The notes: generated by a model from the letters alone, not told the origin. DNA of 21,110 nt from Physcia stellaris (GCA_018902385.1 JABSSW010000125.1:1-21110), one strand, 5' to 3'; shown: positions 10,006 through 19,610, counted from the first letter of the stretch. Numbers and translations are program-made.

Positions 10006-11146
10006 ATGAAAGTGTTTTGAAATTGAGATTTCTGATGAAATGAAATAAACAATGTCATTTTCATCATTCGATTCGTTGTATGACGATGATTCGTAATAAA
10101 CAAAATTTTTCGACGATGCGAAATAGTTGCTTGAATCGTCATTTTGATTGTCTTGAAAGATTTTTTCAAATTCGACATTTTCGTCATTTTCGTCAGTTAG
10201 AAAGATTTTAGTTTTATCGAATTTTTGAAATTTTTCGACGTTCGACTTGTTTTTTTGTCTCGAATTTTGATTCGAATTTGACTCGCTTTCGACTTTGAAA
10301 AATAATGATTGTTTTGCAATTGACAAAACAATTGCGAACTGAACACGTTGTTGTGCGTAATTTTCGAAAAATTGACGAGATTGAAAATTCTGATTTTGAT
10401 AAATTGAATTCGGATTATAATATCAATTTGCAAAAAAATATTGAGATTGAAAAGCATAAACGTCGTCGAACGATAAATGATCGTCACGATTATTATCTTG
10501 TCGATTAGATTTATTGATTTGACGATTATTAAAACGTCGATCACGATCGTTTCGATTTTCATCACGCGTATAAAATTTTTGTCATACTTTTTTTTTGTTC
10601 TCAATCAAATGCAAGAAGTTCGTAAACGACGTAATATCATTTGACGTCGAAATATCACGTTTCAAATTGAAATCAAGATTTTTTCAAGTTCAAGTGAGCT
10701 GTTGATGCGTGTTTTGAAAATTGACATTCATGATATGACTAACAACTTGTTGTACGTAGTTAAACGATTTTCGATCATTTCGAACGTCGATTAACGTATA
10801 ACGTTCAAAAACGAAAACGTCGATGATCGCACTGTGATTGAGTTTGAAACGTAATTTAAGTTTTTTGATTCAGTCATTTTCAAAAAAAAAATTACGTAAG
10901 TCAGTTCGATTCAAAACTTTCAGCTCTGAGATATATCAAATGAAAGCATAGTCGAAAAAACAAATGTTGAGATTGATTCGAATCAGTTTTTCATTTTTAG
11001 TAGCAGTTAAATTTCGAATTTTTTCACAAAACAGATGAACGTTACGATAGTAAACATTTTTATCGTTTTTGATCATGAAATCGAGCTCAAAAAATGTCGA
11101 CAATTTGAAATCAAAAAAGTTTAAATTTTCGAAACGTCAAGATGAA

Positions 11147-11179
11147 TTTTCGTCGTTATTTTCGTCGTTATTTTCGTCG
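11147..11179 (-). repeat. 12-bp tandem repeat in element B gag (DENN repeats)
   Basis: TTTTCGTCGTTA occurs twice in tandem on the plus strand and a third time in part. On the coding strand it encodes DENN-DENN-DEN, an acidic run just before the capsid core. It keeps the reading frame. Confidence 0.75.
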
Positions 11180-12030
11180 AATGAATTTGATGAATCAAAA
11201 AATTCGAAAAATTTTGACTGATCATTGTTTTGCTGAGTTTGTTGTATTTTTTGACGAATTTTTGTTCGAATATCGTTGATAGTTTGAATGATTGCGACAT
11301 TGACGACGACAATAATGACAGTTTGCAAAATTGAATTCATTGAGACAACTATTGAATTTGATTTTATGAGTAATGAATATATGATTTTTTTCGCGAAAGT
11401 TTTTCGAATATTGAGCGAATTTGATTCATTTTGCTCGTCGAATTGATTAACGATAGTGCTTGATTGAGTGATAGATGAATAACTAGAAATTTTTGATTCG
11501 TTTGTTGACAATCGAACGTGCGTCTGAATATGAATCTGATTTTTTTCAACAACAGATGTATCGTCTTCGTTTCGAAATCGACTAGCGAGACGTGAAACAT
11601 TTGATACGTTTTCGTCGATTTGTGATTTTTTTGAAGTGATCGAACTCGTCGATTCAACAAACGTATTGAAATTCGAATCGAAACTGTCTTTCTCGTCTCT
11701 TGACAAAAAATTTCGATAATCGACTGTAGTTTTGAACTCGACTGTGATTTCGTGAAATTGTCGAATAACGTTGTTGAAAACATTTCGTTCAAAAATTCAT
11801 TTCGACGAAAAATCTGAAAATTTTGTTGACGCGACTTTGAAAATACGAATCTGAGATTTGATTGACGATCGAAAGTTGATGATTACGATGACGTTGACAA
11901 TATATTTGATTTCGTTTGACAATTCATTGACGTAATTGTGATGATTCTTGACGAAACTGTCGATGTCGAATGCAATGAAAACGATGTTTTTGAAAATAGT
12001 GAAAAACGAATTGATGATTGACGACGTCAA

Positions 12031-12388
12031 AGTGTTTGCGAATGTTTTTTTAACAGCAAAAAGAACGTGCTGTTAAAGTTTTTTGCAATTGACTAACAGT
12101 GATGTTGTGAAAAAGTTTTTAGCATGAAAAGTCTTTTGCAATCGACTCTGATAAACAATAGAAACAATGACAGAAAACAAAAAGTATTCGTACAATGATG
12201 AGAAAGTCGATGAGCGAGATGAAATACGTCAAGTAAATGACGTGCTCAAATCGAATTCACAACGACGAACGAAAGTGTACAGTAAAATTCGTATCTTCTG
12301 ATGCAAGTTACAGATTGCAAATTTGTTGATGTCAAATTGACAATCAATGATGTCAAACAAGACTGATTGATGCGATGATGTTATCAAT
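12031..12388 (-). other. Leader of element B with candidate primer-binding site
   Basis: On the minus strand, directly after the LTR, the sequence reads ATTGATAACATCATCGC, and about 30 bases on GACATCATTGATTGTC. The leader of element A has close matches to both. The TGA in TTGATAACATC could be a mutated TGG, the usual first bases of a tRNA primer site. No gene is visible in the rest. Confidence 0.5.
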
Positions 12389-12558
12389 TGTCAAATGTAT
12401 GAAATGTAAAGAAGCTGAATTGTAAATAGTTACGAAATTGTCAATTATAAAATACATGCGTTAATTTTTTTGTGAAAGTTTTTCAGAGTCGACAGACATT
12501 CTGAAGACAGAATTTCAATAATCTGACACGAGTCGACAATCGATTTCATATCATAACA
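12389..12558 (-). repeat. 5' LTR of element B
   Basis: 170 bp, gap-free match to 5024-5193, TG...CA ends on the element strand. In this copy eight of the 14 differing positions carry the mutated base: four C-to-T and four G-to-A on the plus strand. Confidence 0.93.
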
Positions 12559-12563
12559 GTTAT
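12559..12563. repeat. Target-site duplication of element B, right copy (GTTAT)
   Basis: Pairs with TTTAT at 5019-5023; four of five bases match. A's coding frame resumes at 12564. Confidence 0.7.
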
Positions 12564-13943
12564 CAAATAATCGTCTCGTTGATTCATTTCAACGACGAGT
12601 TTCGTAACAAGTTTTTTGATGATTACGATAATGATTCAACTTGAAAACGAATTAAAAATCAAATTTTAATCAACGAGAAATTTGACGAAAATGTCGTTTC
12701 AATTTTTTTTCAACGTGAAATTACATCGGCAGCATTCATGAAGCTCGTTAGAATTAATTTTAGTCAGACGAAATCATCATCAGTGAATCATTTCATTGCG
12801 TTGATCAGAATCAATTCGTCACAGACAATGTCATCGTCTTCGTCATTTAGCGAATTTACGAGTTCATCTTCGGCAACGTCTCGATTTCTAATTTATCATG
12901 TCGACAAACTTACAAAACATCGACGTTTGTGCATATCGAGAAATTGCATCAAGAACATTCTTGACGTTGATCATATCAGCAATAATCATTCGAGATTTGT
13001 CAAATGTTTCGAAAAAATGTCAATCAATTGATATATACGTGATCTGAACAAGCATTTACGAGTTTATTTATATCATTGTTTGAAATGTTTCGTCTATCAG
13101 ACACGTCGTCATCAATTTTACGATTCATTACAATTTATCGAGAAATCATTTGTATTTTTTCATATCATTATCATTGATTTCATTTTCGCATTGTTTATAG
13201 TCATTGAAATCGAATATGATTTCGCAATGTCGATGATTTGTAAATTTAGCAAACGCGTCATTTTCGTAATCGGAAAAATTATTTGATCAGCGTTTCAATG
13301 AGAAATAGTTTTCATTGATCGATTGAACGTGACAGATTGAAATACGTTTAGCGTCATTTTGTTCGATAAAAATCGCAAATTTTTGTCTGAGTTGTGAATT
13401 ACAATTTTCAAATATTTTGACGTCAAGTTATTGTATTTTATCGTTTATCACGCACAAATTGACGATCAAAATGAAATCATCAATCAAATCGTCGAGATAA
13501 TTTTACGTTATTTTATTGTCACATTCGATAATTTTGACAAATGATCGTTCACATTATCACGTTTACAAGTCGAATTAAACAACGTTTCGTCAATTACAAT
13601 CGATAAGTCGATCAACGACATTATTTACGATTTTACATTTGATCAGTCATTGAATTTTATCAATCTGAACGCGTCAATTATCGATCAGCATATCGTCAAA
13701 GCAAAAACAGTCGACGTCATTTTTTTCGTCATAATGTTTCAAAAGCGATATTACGATCGTCGACATCAATCGACATTTTTTGCTGTCGGCGAATGAACAT
13801 TATTTCAGCTGAACAAGAAGTATAGCATTTCAATTATCGTTGACATTATCAAGAAATATGATTTACAATATGTCGATTTTTTCAAGATGTTAGAACGTAT
13901 TGATCGACTCGTTTATAAATTTGAAATATTTGATCATTGACGT
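12564..13943 (+). pseudogene. pol: Element A integrase, one unbroken frame with only TGA stops
   Basis: This is the second half of A's pol, in phase with 5023 once B and one target copy are removed. A Ser/Thr-rich linker (12738-12880) is followed by the HHCC finger: His codons at 12972 and 12987, Cys at 13077 and 13086. TRRH, then IIIIDFI (first catalytic Asp) near 13165, FDKNRKF (second Asp) near 13365 and DDQNEIINQ (Glu) near 13460 follow, so D, D and E are all present. QKRYYDRRHQ near 13740 and VYKFEIFDH-stop-R near 13920 close the domain. By eye the nine in-frame stops from 12564 to 13943 are all TGA, and there is no frameshift. Confidence 0.9.
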
Positions 13944-14404
13944 TTGCACTCGATTTTCACTATAGTTCAATTGAAATTTTGTTCGATTTTTGACAGCGAT
14001 TCTTATCATCGTTTCAGATCGAATCAATTCGATTTCGTTTTTGTGAAAGATGACATCGAGACGTACAAGTTTTTCGAATTTGACAAGTTATTCAACAAAC
14101 GTGTCATCAAAAAAAGACAGAAACGTAACGACACAATATTTAGCACGTTGAAAAGACTATGATTTTCAATTCGACAAATGAATTGATATCAAGAATTTGA
14201 ATAATGTTAAGAATCTGATCGATCAATATGAGATTACAATCGAAACTACGATGTCAGACAGAAAACAACGACGAAATAATTCGACTACAATTCAATCAGC
14301 ATCGACGTTGACTACATCTGACAAGCGTCGTTCTGACAGATTTCGTAAGATACAGCAATGATTTGAGAAATGAAACAACGAAAACGTTGCTAAATTTGTT
14401 TGTT
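13944..14404 (+). pseudogene. pol: Element A chromodomain and Ser/Thr-rich tail
   Basis: The frame continues from integrase through FEFDKLFNKRVIKK at about 14070-14115, the first strand of the chromodomain. A frameshift at about 14120-14135 moves the reading to QYLAR-stop-KDYDFQFDK-stop-IDIKNLNN and LIDQYE (14135-14245). Both stops are TGA at the conserved Trp positions. A short basic Ser/Thr tail with DKRRSDRFRK follows to about 14360, then non-coding sequence to the polypurine tract. The chromodomain is the mark of the chromovirus branch of Ty3/Gypsy. Confidence 0.8.
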
Positions 14405-14405
14405 C

Positions 14406-14413
14406 GAAAAAAA
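14406..14413 (+). other. Polypurine tract of element A
   Basis: GAAAAAAA ends one base before the TGTCACG start of the 3' LTR. This is the position where plus-strand DNA synthesis is primed in LTR elements. Confidence 0.6.
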
Positions 14414-14414
14414 T

Positions 14415-14571
14415 TGTCACGATATGTGATTTGATTGATGTTTGAAAGTTTTTGTTGTCTGTCTGTTGATCGGCTAGCTTCTTCTGTATTTAGTTAACGT
14501 GACTTTTTTATATATCGTGCTTTTTGCACAGAATCAATGGCATTCTTTTATCACTTCAATAACTCGTTACA
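14415..14571 (+). repeat. 3' LTR of element A
   Basis: 157 bp, from TGTCACGATATGTGAT to GTTACA. It matches 63-214 end to end with several transitions and a few small indels, the largest around 14515-14530. It is followed by GATAA, the right target-site copy. Confidence 0.85.
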
Positions 14572-14576
14572 GATAA
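14572..14576. repeat. Target-site duplication of element A, right copy (GATAA)
   Basis: Identical to 58-62. Sequence composition changes here from A-type (CpT and GpG still present) to saturated C-type. Confidence 0.88.
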
Positions 14577-15597
14577 AATCGAAAAAAGTTCGTCGTTTCG
14601 AACGCGTTTTCAATTTCGATTCAAATGAAAATTCAAACAATATCGACGATGACGAAAAAAAATTTGTTGATGACGATTCGATCGTTACAAATTTTGTCAA
14701 ATTTTCGAAAAAAAAACGCACGAACAAATATTCGAATTTCGATAAATTTACGAATGATATGATTTTTGATTGATTCACGTGAAAAATTAACGTTCACGAT
14801 AAATTCACGATCAACAACGATTGATACGAAATTGTTCGATTTATAATCACGACAATAATTGATTGAATTAAAAAAAAAACGAAACATATTCAATTTCGTC
14901 GATATAACAATTTGAATTATTTCGAAAATGAAATAATGATAATCAATTTTTTCGAAAACATATATGAAAATTCAAATTATCAACGCAACGTACGTCGAAA
15001 ATATCGAAATTTGATCATGTTCGACATTCAAAATTTTCAATTTTTTTATTCGAATTTTCATCGTTTGAATATTCAGATCAATTTCGATTAATTCATTTTA
15101 ATGAAAAATTTGATTGACAAATTTATCATGTCATTGAAACAAATTTTGAACATTTTTTTTCGTTATCATTTCATTTTGTTCGCGTGAAAAAATGACATTC
15201 AACAAATGTATAACGATTTGATCAACATTCGAAAAAAAAAATTCGAATTCGAATTCAAAAATCAATTTTAATGTTTTTCAAAACGATTTTTGTTGTTTCG
15301 ATTGCAATTTCGTTCGTTAAATCAATTACGTTGACGTTTTTCGTCAAATTCAAAAACGATCATAAACATAATTCGATTATCGATTAATTGATCGTCACGA
15401 ACAAATATTTCACGTGTAAAAAATTCGATTACGATTGAAAATTTTGTTTCAACGTTAACAAATTTCAAAAACGTCAATGATATAAATTACAAATACATCA
15501 ATTGAATTTTGATATCGATTCGAACGAATTTAATTCGAAAAATTGACAATTTACGTCAAAAACGCGATTGATGAATATTTAAAAAAATTTATTTATA
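14577..15597 (+). pseudogene. gag: Element C gag region, charged and mostly unreadable
   Basis: The first 180 bases are open and rich in Lys, Asp, Asn and Phe, with KSKKVRRFERVFNFD, an acidic DDDEKKFVDDD and a basic KKKRTNKY patch. Beyond about 14775 all frames are short. A Cys-containing piece near 15410-15470 (TCKKFDYD-stop-KFCFNVNKF) could be a degraded finger, but I cannot prove it. It is named gag because it lies just upstream of the protease. The minus-strand open stretches at 14551-14893 are mirror images of this biased composition and not genes. Confidence 0.45.
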
Positions 15598-16100
15598 ATG
15601 ATAATATGTTTGTTTTTTTTTATCAAACGATTTTTAATTATTATTTGTACGTTATCATTCAACGATAATAAACATAAATTAAAAATTTTAATAAATATTG
15701 ATGCAATCGATCATGCGTTCATTAATAAAAAAATCGCGCGATTTGTATGCAACATACTGAACATAAAATTCGTATTTTTATTGAAATCGAAATCATTGAT
15801 TGAATTCGACGATCGTTATGTTTTTATTATAATTCACGCGATATATTTCAAATTGACGATAAAATTACATTTCGAATTGATCGTTTTTTTGTTAATTATT
15901 GATTTCGATAATCATTCGATAATTTTAAAAAAATCGTGAATAAACAAACATGAAATTATATTGAACATAATTTACGATAAATTGATTTTTAAATCGTTCA
16001 AATGCAATCATCACGACAACATATTCAATCAAACGATACAAATTCGTCGTTTAAAAATTTTCAAATCAAATCGTCGATGAAATGTATTTAATTGACGTCG
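15598..16100 (+). pseudogene. pol: Element C aspartic protease, active site Asn-Ile-Asp
   Basis: The open stretch 15598-15939 shows the family pattern LKILI-NID-AIDHAFINKK, then FVCNILNIK, FLLKSKSLIEFDDR, HAIYFKLTIKLHFEL and FDNHSIIL. The catalytic D-T-G reads N-I-D at 15694-15702, the same outcome as in element A. After a TGA (expected Trp) the same frame continues INKHEIILNIIYDKLIF and CNHHDN to about 16010. There is no Gly, Pro or Trp in 113 residues. The protease is certainly inactive. Confidence 0.85.
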
Positions 16101-16562
16101 CGATACAAAATTATCGCAAAAAAATAATACAAAACACATAACGACGATAAAATTTCGATATATCATTTTATCACGTTTCAAAATCAAATCATTATTTTTT
16201 GTTGTTGAAAACGAATTCGATGTATTCGATTCGAAATGTTTCGAATGTTCAATTCATTCAAAATCGAAAATGACGACGAATCGTCAACAATCGAATCAAA
16301 TAATTCAAAAATTGATATCACGACGATTACGAAAACGACGTTCGTTAAAAAAAAATTGAAAAATCAACGCAATAAACGATGAAAAACGAAAAAACAACAA
16401 TCAAAATTTTCGTTATTTTCAAAATTGAATTTTGACGATTCGATGAATATCGCAATGATTGATGCGATATTTTTTTGTTTGTTAATCGATGTTAAAAATC
16501 GAAAATAAAAAATTCAATGTTTTTTTATTACGATCAATCAAATCGATTTCGCATTCAAAACA
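16101..16562 (+). other. Linker between element C protease and reverse transcriptase
   Basis: No continuous frame. Fragments are rich in Lys, Asn, Gln and Arg. By position it is the low-complexity linker that this polyprotein type carries between protease and reverse transcriptase. I see nothing else in it. Confidence 0.45.
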
Positions 16563-17629
16563 TTGCAAATGAATTTTGAATCGTTGAAAATTGTCGTCAT
16601 GATCAAAAAATTTTTGAAACATAAACAAATCAAATCGATATTCGAACGCATAATAAAAAAAATGTTAAAATATTTTCAACATTTATCAAAAATATTCGAT
16701 TTTCAAAAAATTATCAAATTATTTTTTCATAAATCATACGATCATAAAATCGAATTTTTGAACGATAACAATTTTTTATTTCGCAATCGAATGTATTTTT
16801 TATTCGAATTCAAATTTAAAAAATTCAAAAAATATTTGAAAAAAAATTTGCAAAAAAAATTTATCGTATTTAATCAAACGACATATGTTTCATTTGTTTT
16901 ATTTGCGATCAAATTCAATGATTAATTACGTTTGTGTATGAATTATCGTCGATTTAATCATATCACGAAACGTAATCGATATTTTATTTTTTTGATCGAA
17001 AAAACTTTGATCAAAATTCAAAATTACAAATATTTGATCAAATTGAATATCATATCAATTTTCAATAAATTTCGAATGAATGAAAAAAATGAAAAATTCA
17101 TCACGTTCGTCATTTTTGTAAAATTGTATAAATATCGAATATTATTTTTGAATTAATCAACGATTTTGCGAATTGACAACATTACATGAATGATTTTTTG
17201 TTCAATTTTTTGAACGAATTTTATCAAATTTATTTGAATGACATATTCATTTACAACAAATTCAAAAAAAAACATATCGTGCACGTTCGAACAATATTGA
17301 AAAAATTCAAAAAAATCGATTTACAAATGAATATTGAAAAATGCGAATTTTTCAAAAAAAAATGATTTTTTTAAACGTTATATTTTCGATGAATGATTTT
17401 CGCATAAATTCAAAAAAAAAATACAAATCATAATTGATTGAACACAATTTATCAATTTCAAAAAAATACAAATTTTCGTGAATTTCGTTAATTTTTATCG
17501 ACGTTTCATTCGTGATTTTTTCAAAAAAAATTAAAATTTTCATTCGAATGATCAAGAAATTCGTAAAATTCGAATGAATTACGAAAACAAAAAAAATTTT
17601 CAATTTACTCAAAAAAACGATAATCGAAA
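16563..17629 (+). pseudogene. pol: Element C reverse transcriptase, YLDD changed to YLND
   Basis: One frame covers 16563-17156 with a stop at 16926. Landmarks are LSKIFDFQK, YDHKIEF near 16738, FKKFKKYLKKNLQKKFI near 16830, VLFAIK, LCMNYRRFNHITKRNRY near 16930-16985, KYLIKLNIISIFNKFRM and the FVIFVKLYKYRILF segment. A frameshift near 17160-17180 follows. Then QHYMND leads to the catalytic box Y-L-N-D at 17231-17242, where Asp to Asn fits GGAT to GAAT. The thumb (MNIEKCEFF) and FVNFVNFYRRFI near 17475-17510 (Leu-Gly replaced) come next. The minus-strand stretch 17352-17612 is a shadow of this region. Confidence 0.87.
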
Positions 17630-18030
17630 TTTTTATATTTCGTCATTACGATAAAATCAAACAAATTATTTTAAAAATCGATTTTTCGAATTACGTCAAT
17701 GCGAAAATGTTATCGCAATACGATGACGAAAAAATTTTACATTTCGTTGTTTTTTACAATCGAAACATAATTTCAATCGAATGCAATTACGAAATTTATA
17801 ACAAAAAATTATTAATTATTATTCGTTGTTTGAAACATTGACGTTCGAAATTCGAAAACATTGAAAAATTCATTAAAATTTTCATTGATTACAAAAATTT
17901 GAAAATTTTCATGATTTCGAAAAAATTAATTTTTCGTCAAATTCGTTGAATCGAAATTTTATTCGAATTCAACATCGTCATTTAATTTCAATTTAAAATT
18001 CAAAACGTCAAAATTGACGTTTTGATTCGT
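17630..18030 (+). pseudogene. pol: Element C RNase H
   Basis: Reading in one frame: FRHYDKIKQIILKIDFSNYV at about 17640-17700, MLSQYDDEKILHFVVFY, then ECNYEIYNKKLLIIIRCLKH followed by TGA, then IFIDYKNLKIFM near 17880, RQIR-stop and a tail KIDVLIRMSN at about 18010. The order and spacing match RNase H of plant and fungal chromoviruses (family sequence TDASDYA, NYDIYDKEL, TDHKNL, ADALSR). Glu in DKEL reads Lys, and Asp of the SDY segment reads Asn; both are G-to-A after A or G. The domain cannot be functional. Confidence 0.85.
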
Positions 18031-19441
18031 ATGTCGAATTCAAAATTCAAAAACGATAATGACGAACGACATCAATATAAAAAGCAAATGTTGTTTATTT
18101 CGAAACGATTCGAAATTTATGTCGTCGAATTTGACGAATCAATTTACGAACGAATTTTCGTCGTCAACAAAACAAACGACGATTGCAAAACATATCGTGA
18201 AACATTCAATCAAAATTTCATTTTCGTGAATAAAATCAATTTACGTGATTGTCAAAAAAAAACGATTTTTATATTACAAAAATCGATTATGAATGTTCGT
18301 CGATGCTTTTTTGTTTGTTGATTTTTTCAAAAAAATTCATGAATTTTCAACGTCGAATCATTTTGAATTTAATCGCATGAAAAATTTTTTACGTCGTGAT
18401 TATTATTAATTCAACATGTGCAAAATAATTCGTCGATACGTACGTAATTGTCACGAATGTCAACGAACTAAAATTTTCAAAAATCGTAAAAACGATTTAT
18501 TCATTTTTTTGATCATATTTTTGCAACGTTGAACGAATATATCAATTGATTTCATCACGAAATTGTTTGACGTTCACGATCATAATGTCATTTGTACGAT
18601 AATCGACAAATTTAATAAAAAACGTCATTATGCATTTTGTATAACGAAAAACGAAAACACGAATATTGAAATCACAACAAAAATATTCATTCAATACGTG
18701 TTTCGTATTTATGATTTGTTTTTTCATAATTTCGAATCGAAATTTTCAATTCGTGTTTTTTGTATGACAAGTTTTTTGCAAAATTCTCGACATCAAATAT
18801 AAATTTTTCACGATTTTTCATTCAAACATTGATGATCAAATCGAAAAAATCAATCAAAACATCGAAAAACAATTGCGACAATATTGCAATTACATGCAAA
18901 ACAATTGAAACGTTTGATTATTTATAATCGAATTCGTAAACAATAACGCGATTTTTGCATTCATTGAATTGTCATCGTTTTTCGTCAACAAAAATTTTCA
19001 TTTTCGTATAAATTTTTCATCGAATTTTATTTCGTATGTCATCATTAAAAAACGATTTTTGATCGTTAAAACGAAAAATATCACGAACACAATGCAAAAC
19101 ATTTTCGATTATGTACGAATTCACGTCGAGATAATTCAAAAACGTATAACGACACAAATCAACAAACATCGCAAAATCGTGAAATACGTCGAAAAAAATT
19201 ACGTTTTTTTGAATCGACGAAATATCAAAATCGCTAAATCATTCGACAAACTTGATGACAAAAAATTGAATTCATTCAAAATGTTACAACGTCGAAACAA
19301 TTTTTATCAATTTGAATTATTTGAAACAATGCGAATTTATGATGTGTTTTATTGTTGATTTTTTCGCAAAATTTTTGCGATTTTTTCGAAAATCAAATCA
19401 ACGAATAATTCGATTCTGTTATAATTAACGAAAATTTCGAA
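18031..19441 (+). pseudogene. pol: Element C integrase, HHCC finger intact, second catalytic Asp changed to Asn
   Basis: The linker 18031-18321 is open. The zinc finger is complete: His codons at 18338 and 18359, Cys at 18449 and 18458 (CHEC). The Trp of YYW is a TAA just before it. The first catalytic Asp is in SIDFIT (18548-18550). A one-base shift in the T run near 18720 moves the frame, after which SNRNFQF near 18732-18752 stands where SDRGSQF is expected, so the second Asp is Asn. Glu is kept in DDQIEKINQ near 18845. The same frame then runs QLRQYCNYMQNN, FFVNKNFHFR, ITNTMQNIFDYVR and YVFLNRR, ending MRIYDVFYC at 19355. An Asn/Lys-rich tail follows. Confidence 0.87.
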
Positions 19442-19610
19442 TGAAAAATGAACGATATTTTAAAATTTCGATATCATTACGATCGTTTTCAATATCGCGT
19501 CAATTGATCAAATTGATCGTATAATCGAATTTGATATTACGTCGATAACGATGAATTCGACAATGTTCGTGACGTAATGAATGATTATCATCGAAATCAT
19601 TTTATCGTCG
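19442..19610 (+). pseudogene. pol: Element C chromodomain with three Trp codons turned to TGA
   Basis: From 19454 one frame reads DILKFRYHYDRFQYRVN, then TGA at 19505, 19514 and 19532, then YYVDNDEFDNVRDVM and NDYHRNHF to about 19601. The family pattern at these positions is RV-W/K-W, then WYY, so each stop replaces a conserved Trp. It is the C-terminal chromodomain of pol. A frameshift separates it from the integrase tail. Confidence 0.82.

Larger units (their letters stand above)
9890..12030 (-). pseudogene. gag: Element B gag, nearly complete frame with TGA stops and an intact C2HC finger
   Basis: Particle-forming Gag. The start is placed at the ATG at 12030. The segments starting at 12030, 11706, 11106 and 10326 are all in one frame, over 700 codons. 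The N-terminus is Ser/Asn/Asp-rich with a DENN repeat (11147-11179). The capsid core runs from about 11130 (TGA, then RFENLNFFDF) through NVYYRNVHLFCEKI, FI-stop-YISEL and HIMNVNF near 10720. A polar Arg/Asn/Gln linker follows, then an acidic stretch (DENDENVEFE), then the finger at 10005-9940. Every in-frame stop I checked is TGA. The 280-residue open stretch 10326-9484 contains no Gly, Pro or Trp; its part beyond about 9640 is out of the pol frame and is probably non-coding. Confidence 0.86.
5024..12558 (-). mobile_element. Element B: Ty3/Gypsy chromodomain retrotransposon nested in A, opposite orientation
   Basis: A full-length 7535-bp copy. On the minus strand the order is 5' LTR (12558-12389), leader, gag from 12030, protease, reverse transcriptase, RNase H, integrase, chromodomain, 3' LTR (5193-5024). 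The LTRs are both 170 bp with TG...CA ends and no indel between them. Gag is one frame from 12030 to about 9890. Protease through RNase H is one frame from about 9600 to 6959. Integrase plus chromodomain is one frame from 6924 to about 5520. The damage is mainly TGA stops and missing Gly/Pro/Trp. B is the youngest of the elements by nesting order. Confidence 0.93.
63..14571 (+). mobile_element. Element A: Ty3/Gypsy chromodomain retrotransposon, hypermutated and interrupted by element B
   Basis: A full-length LTR retrotransposon copy, about 6.97 kb after subtracting B (5024-12558) and one B target-site copy. Order on the plus strand is LTR, leader, gag with a C2HC finger, aspartic protease, reverse transcriptase, RNase H, [B], integrase, chromodomain, polypurine tract, LTR. 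From about 2105 to 5023, and again from 12564 to about 14105, the coding sequence stays in one frame; damage is in-frame stops, nearly all TGA. The copy is dead: the protease active site and many Trp codons are destroyed. It is flanked by GATAA on both sides and sits in older element C. Confidence 0.92.

Noticed and set aside
12564-13943. TGA read as Trp (alternative genetic code, mitochondrial or mollicute DNA)
   Set aside because: TGA does stand at many Trp positions, but Gly and Pro codons and catalytic Asp codons are lost in the same way, TAA stops and frameshifts also occur, and LTR differences show the G-to-A process directly. Nested LTR elements with chromodomains point to a nuclear genome.
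17352-17612. Minus-strand open stretch inside element C
   Set aside because: The plus strand here reads as the reverse transcriptase thumb and FYRRFI segment; the minus frame is a shadow.
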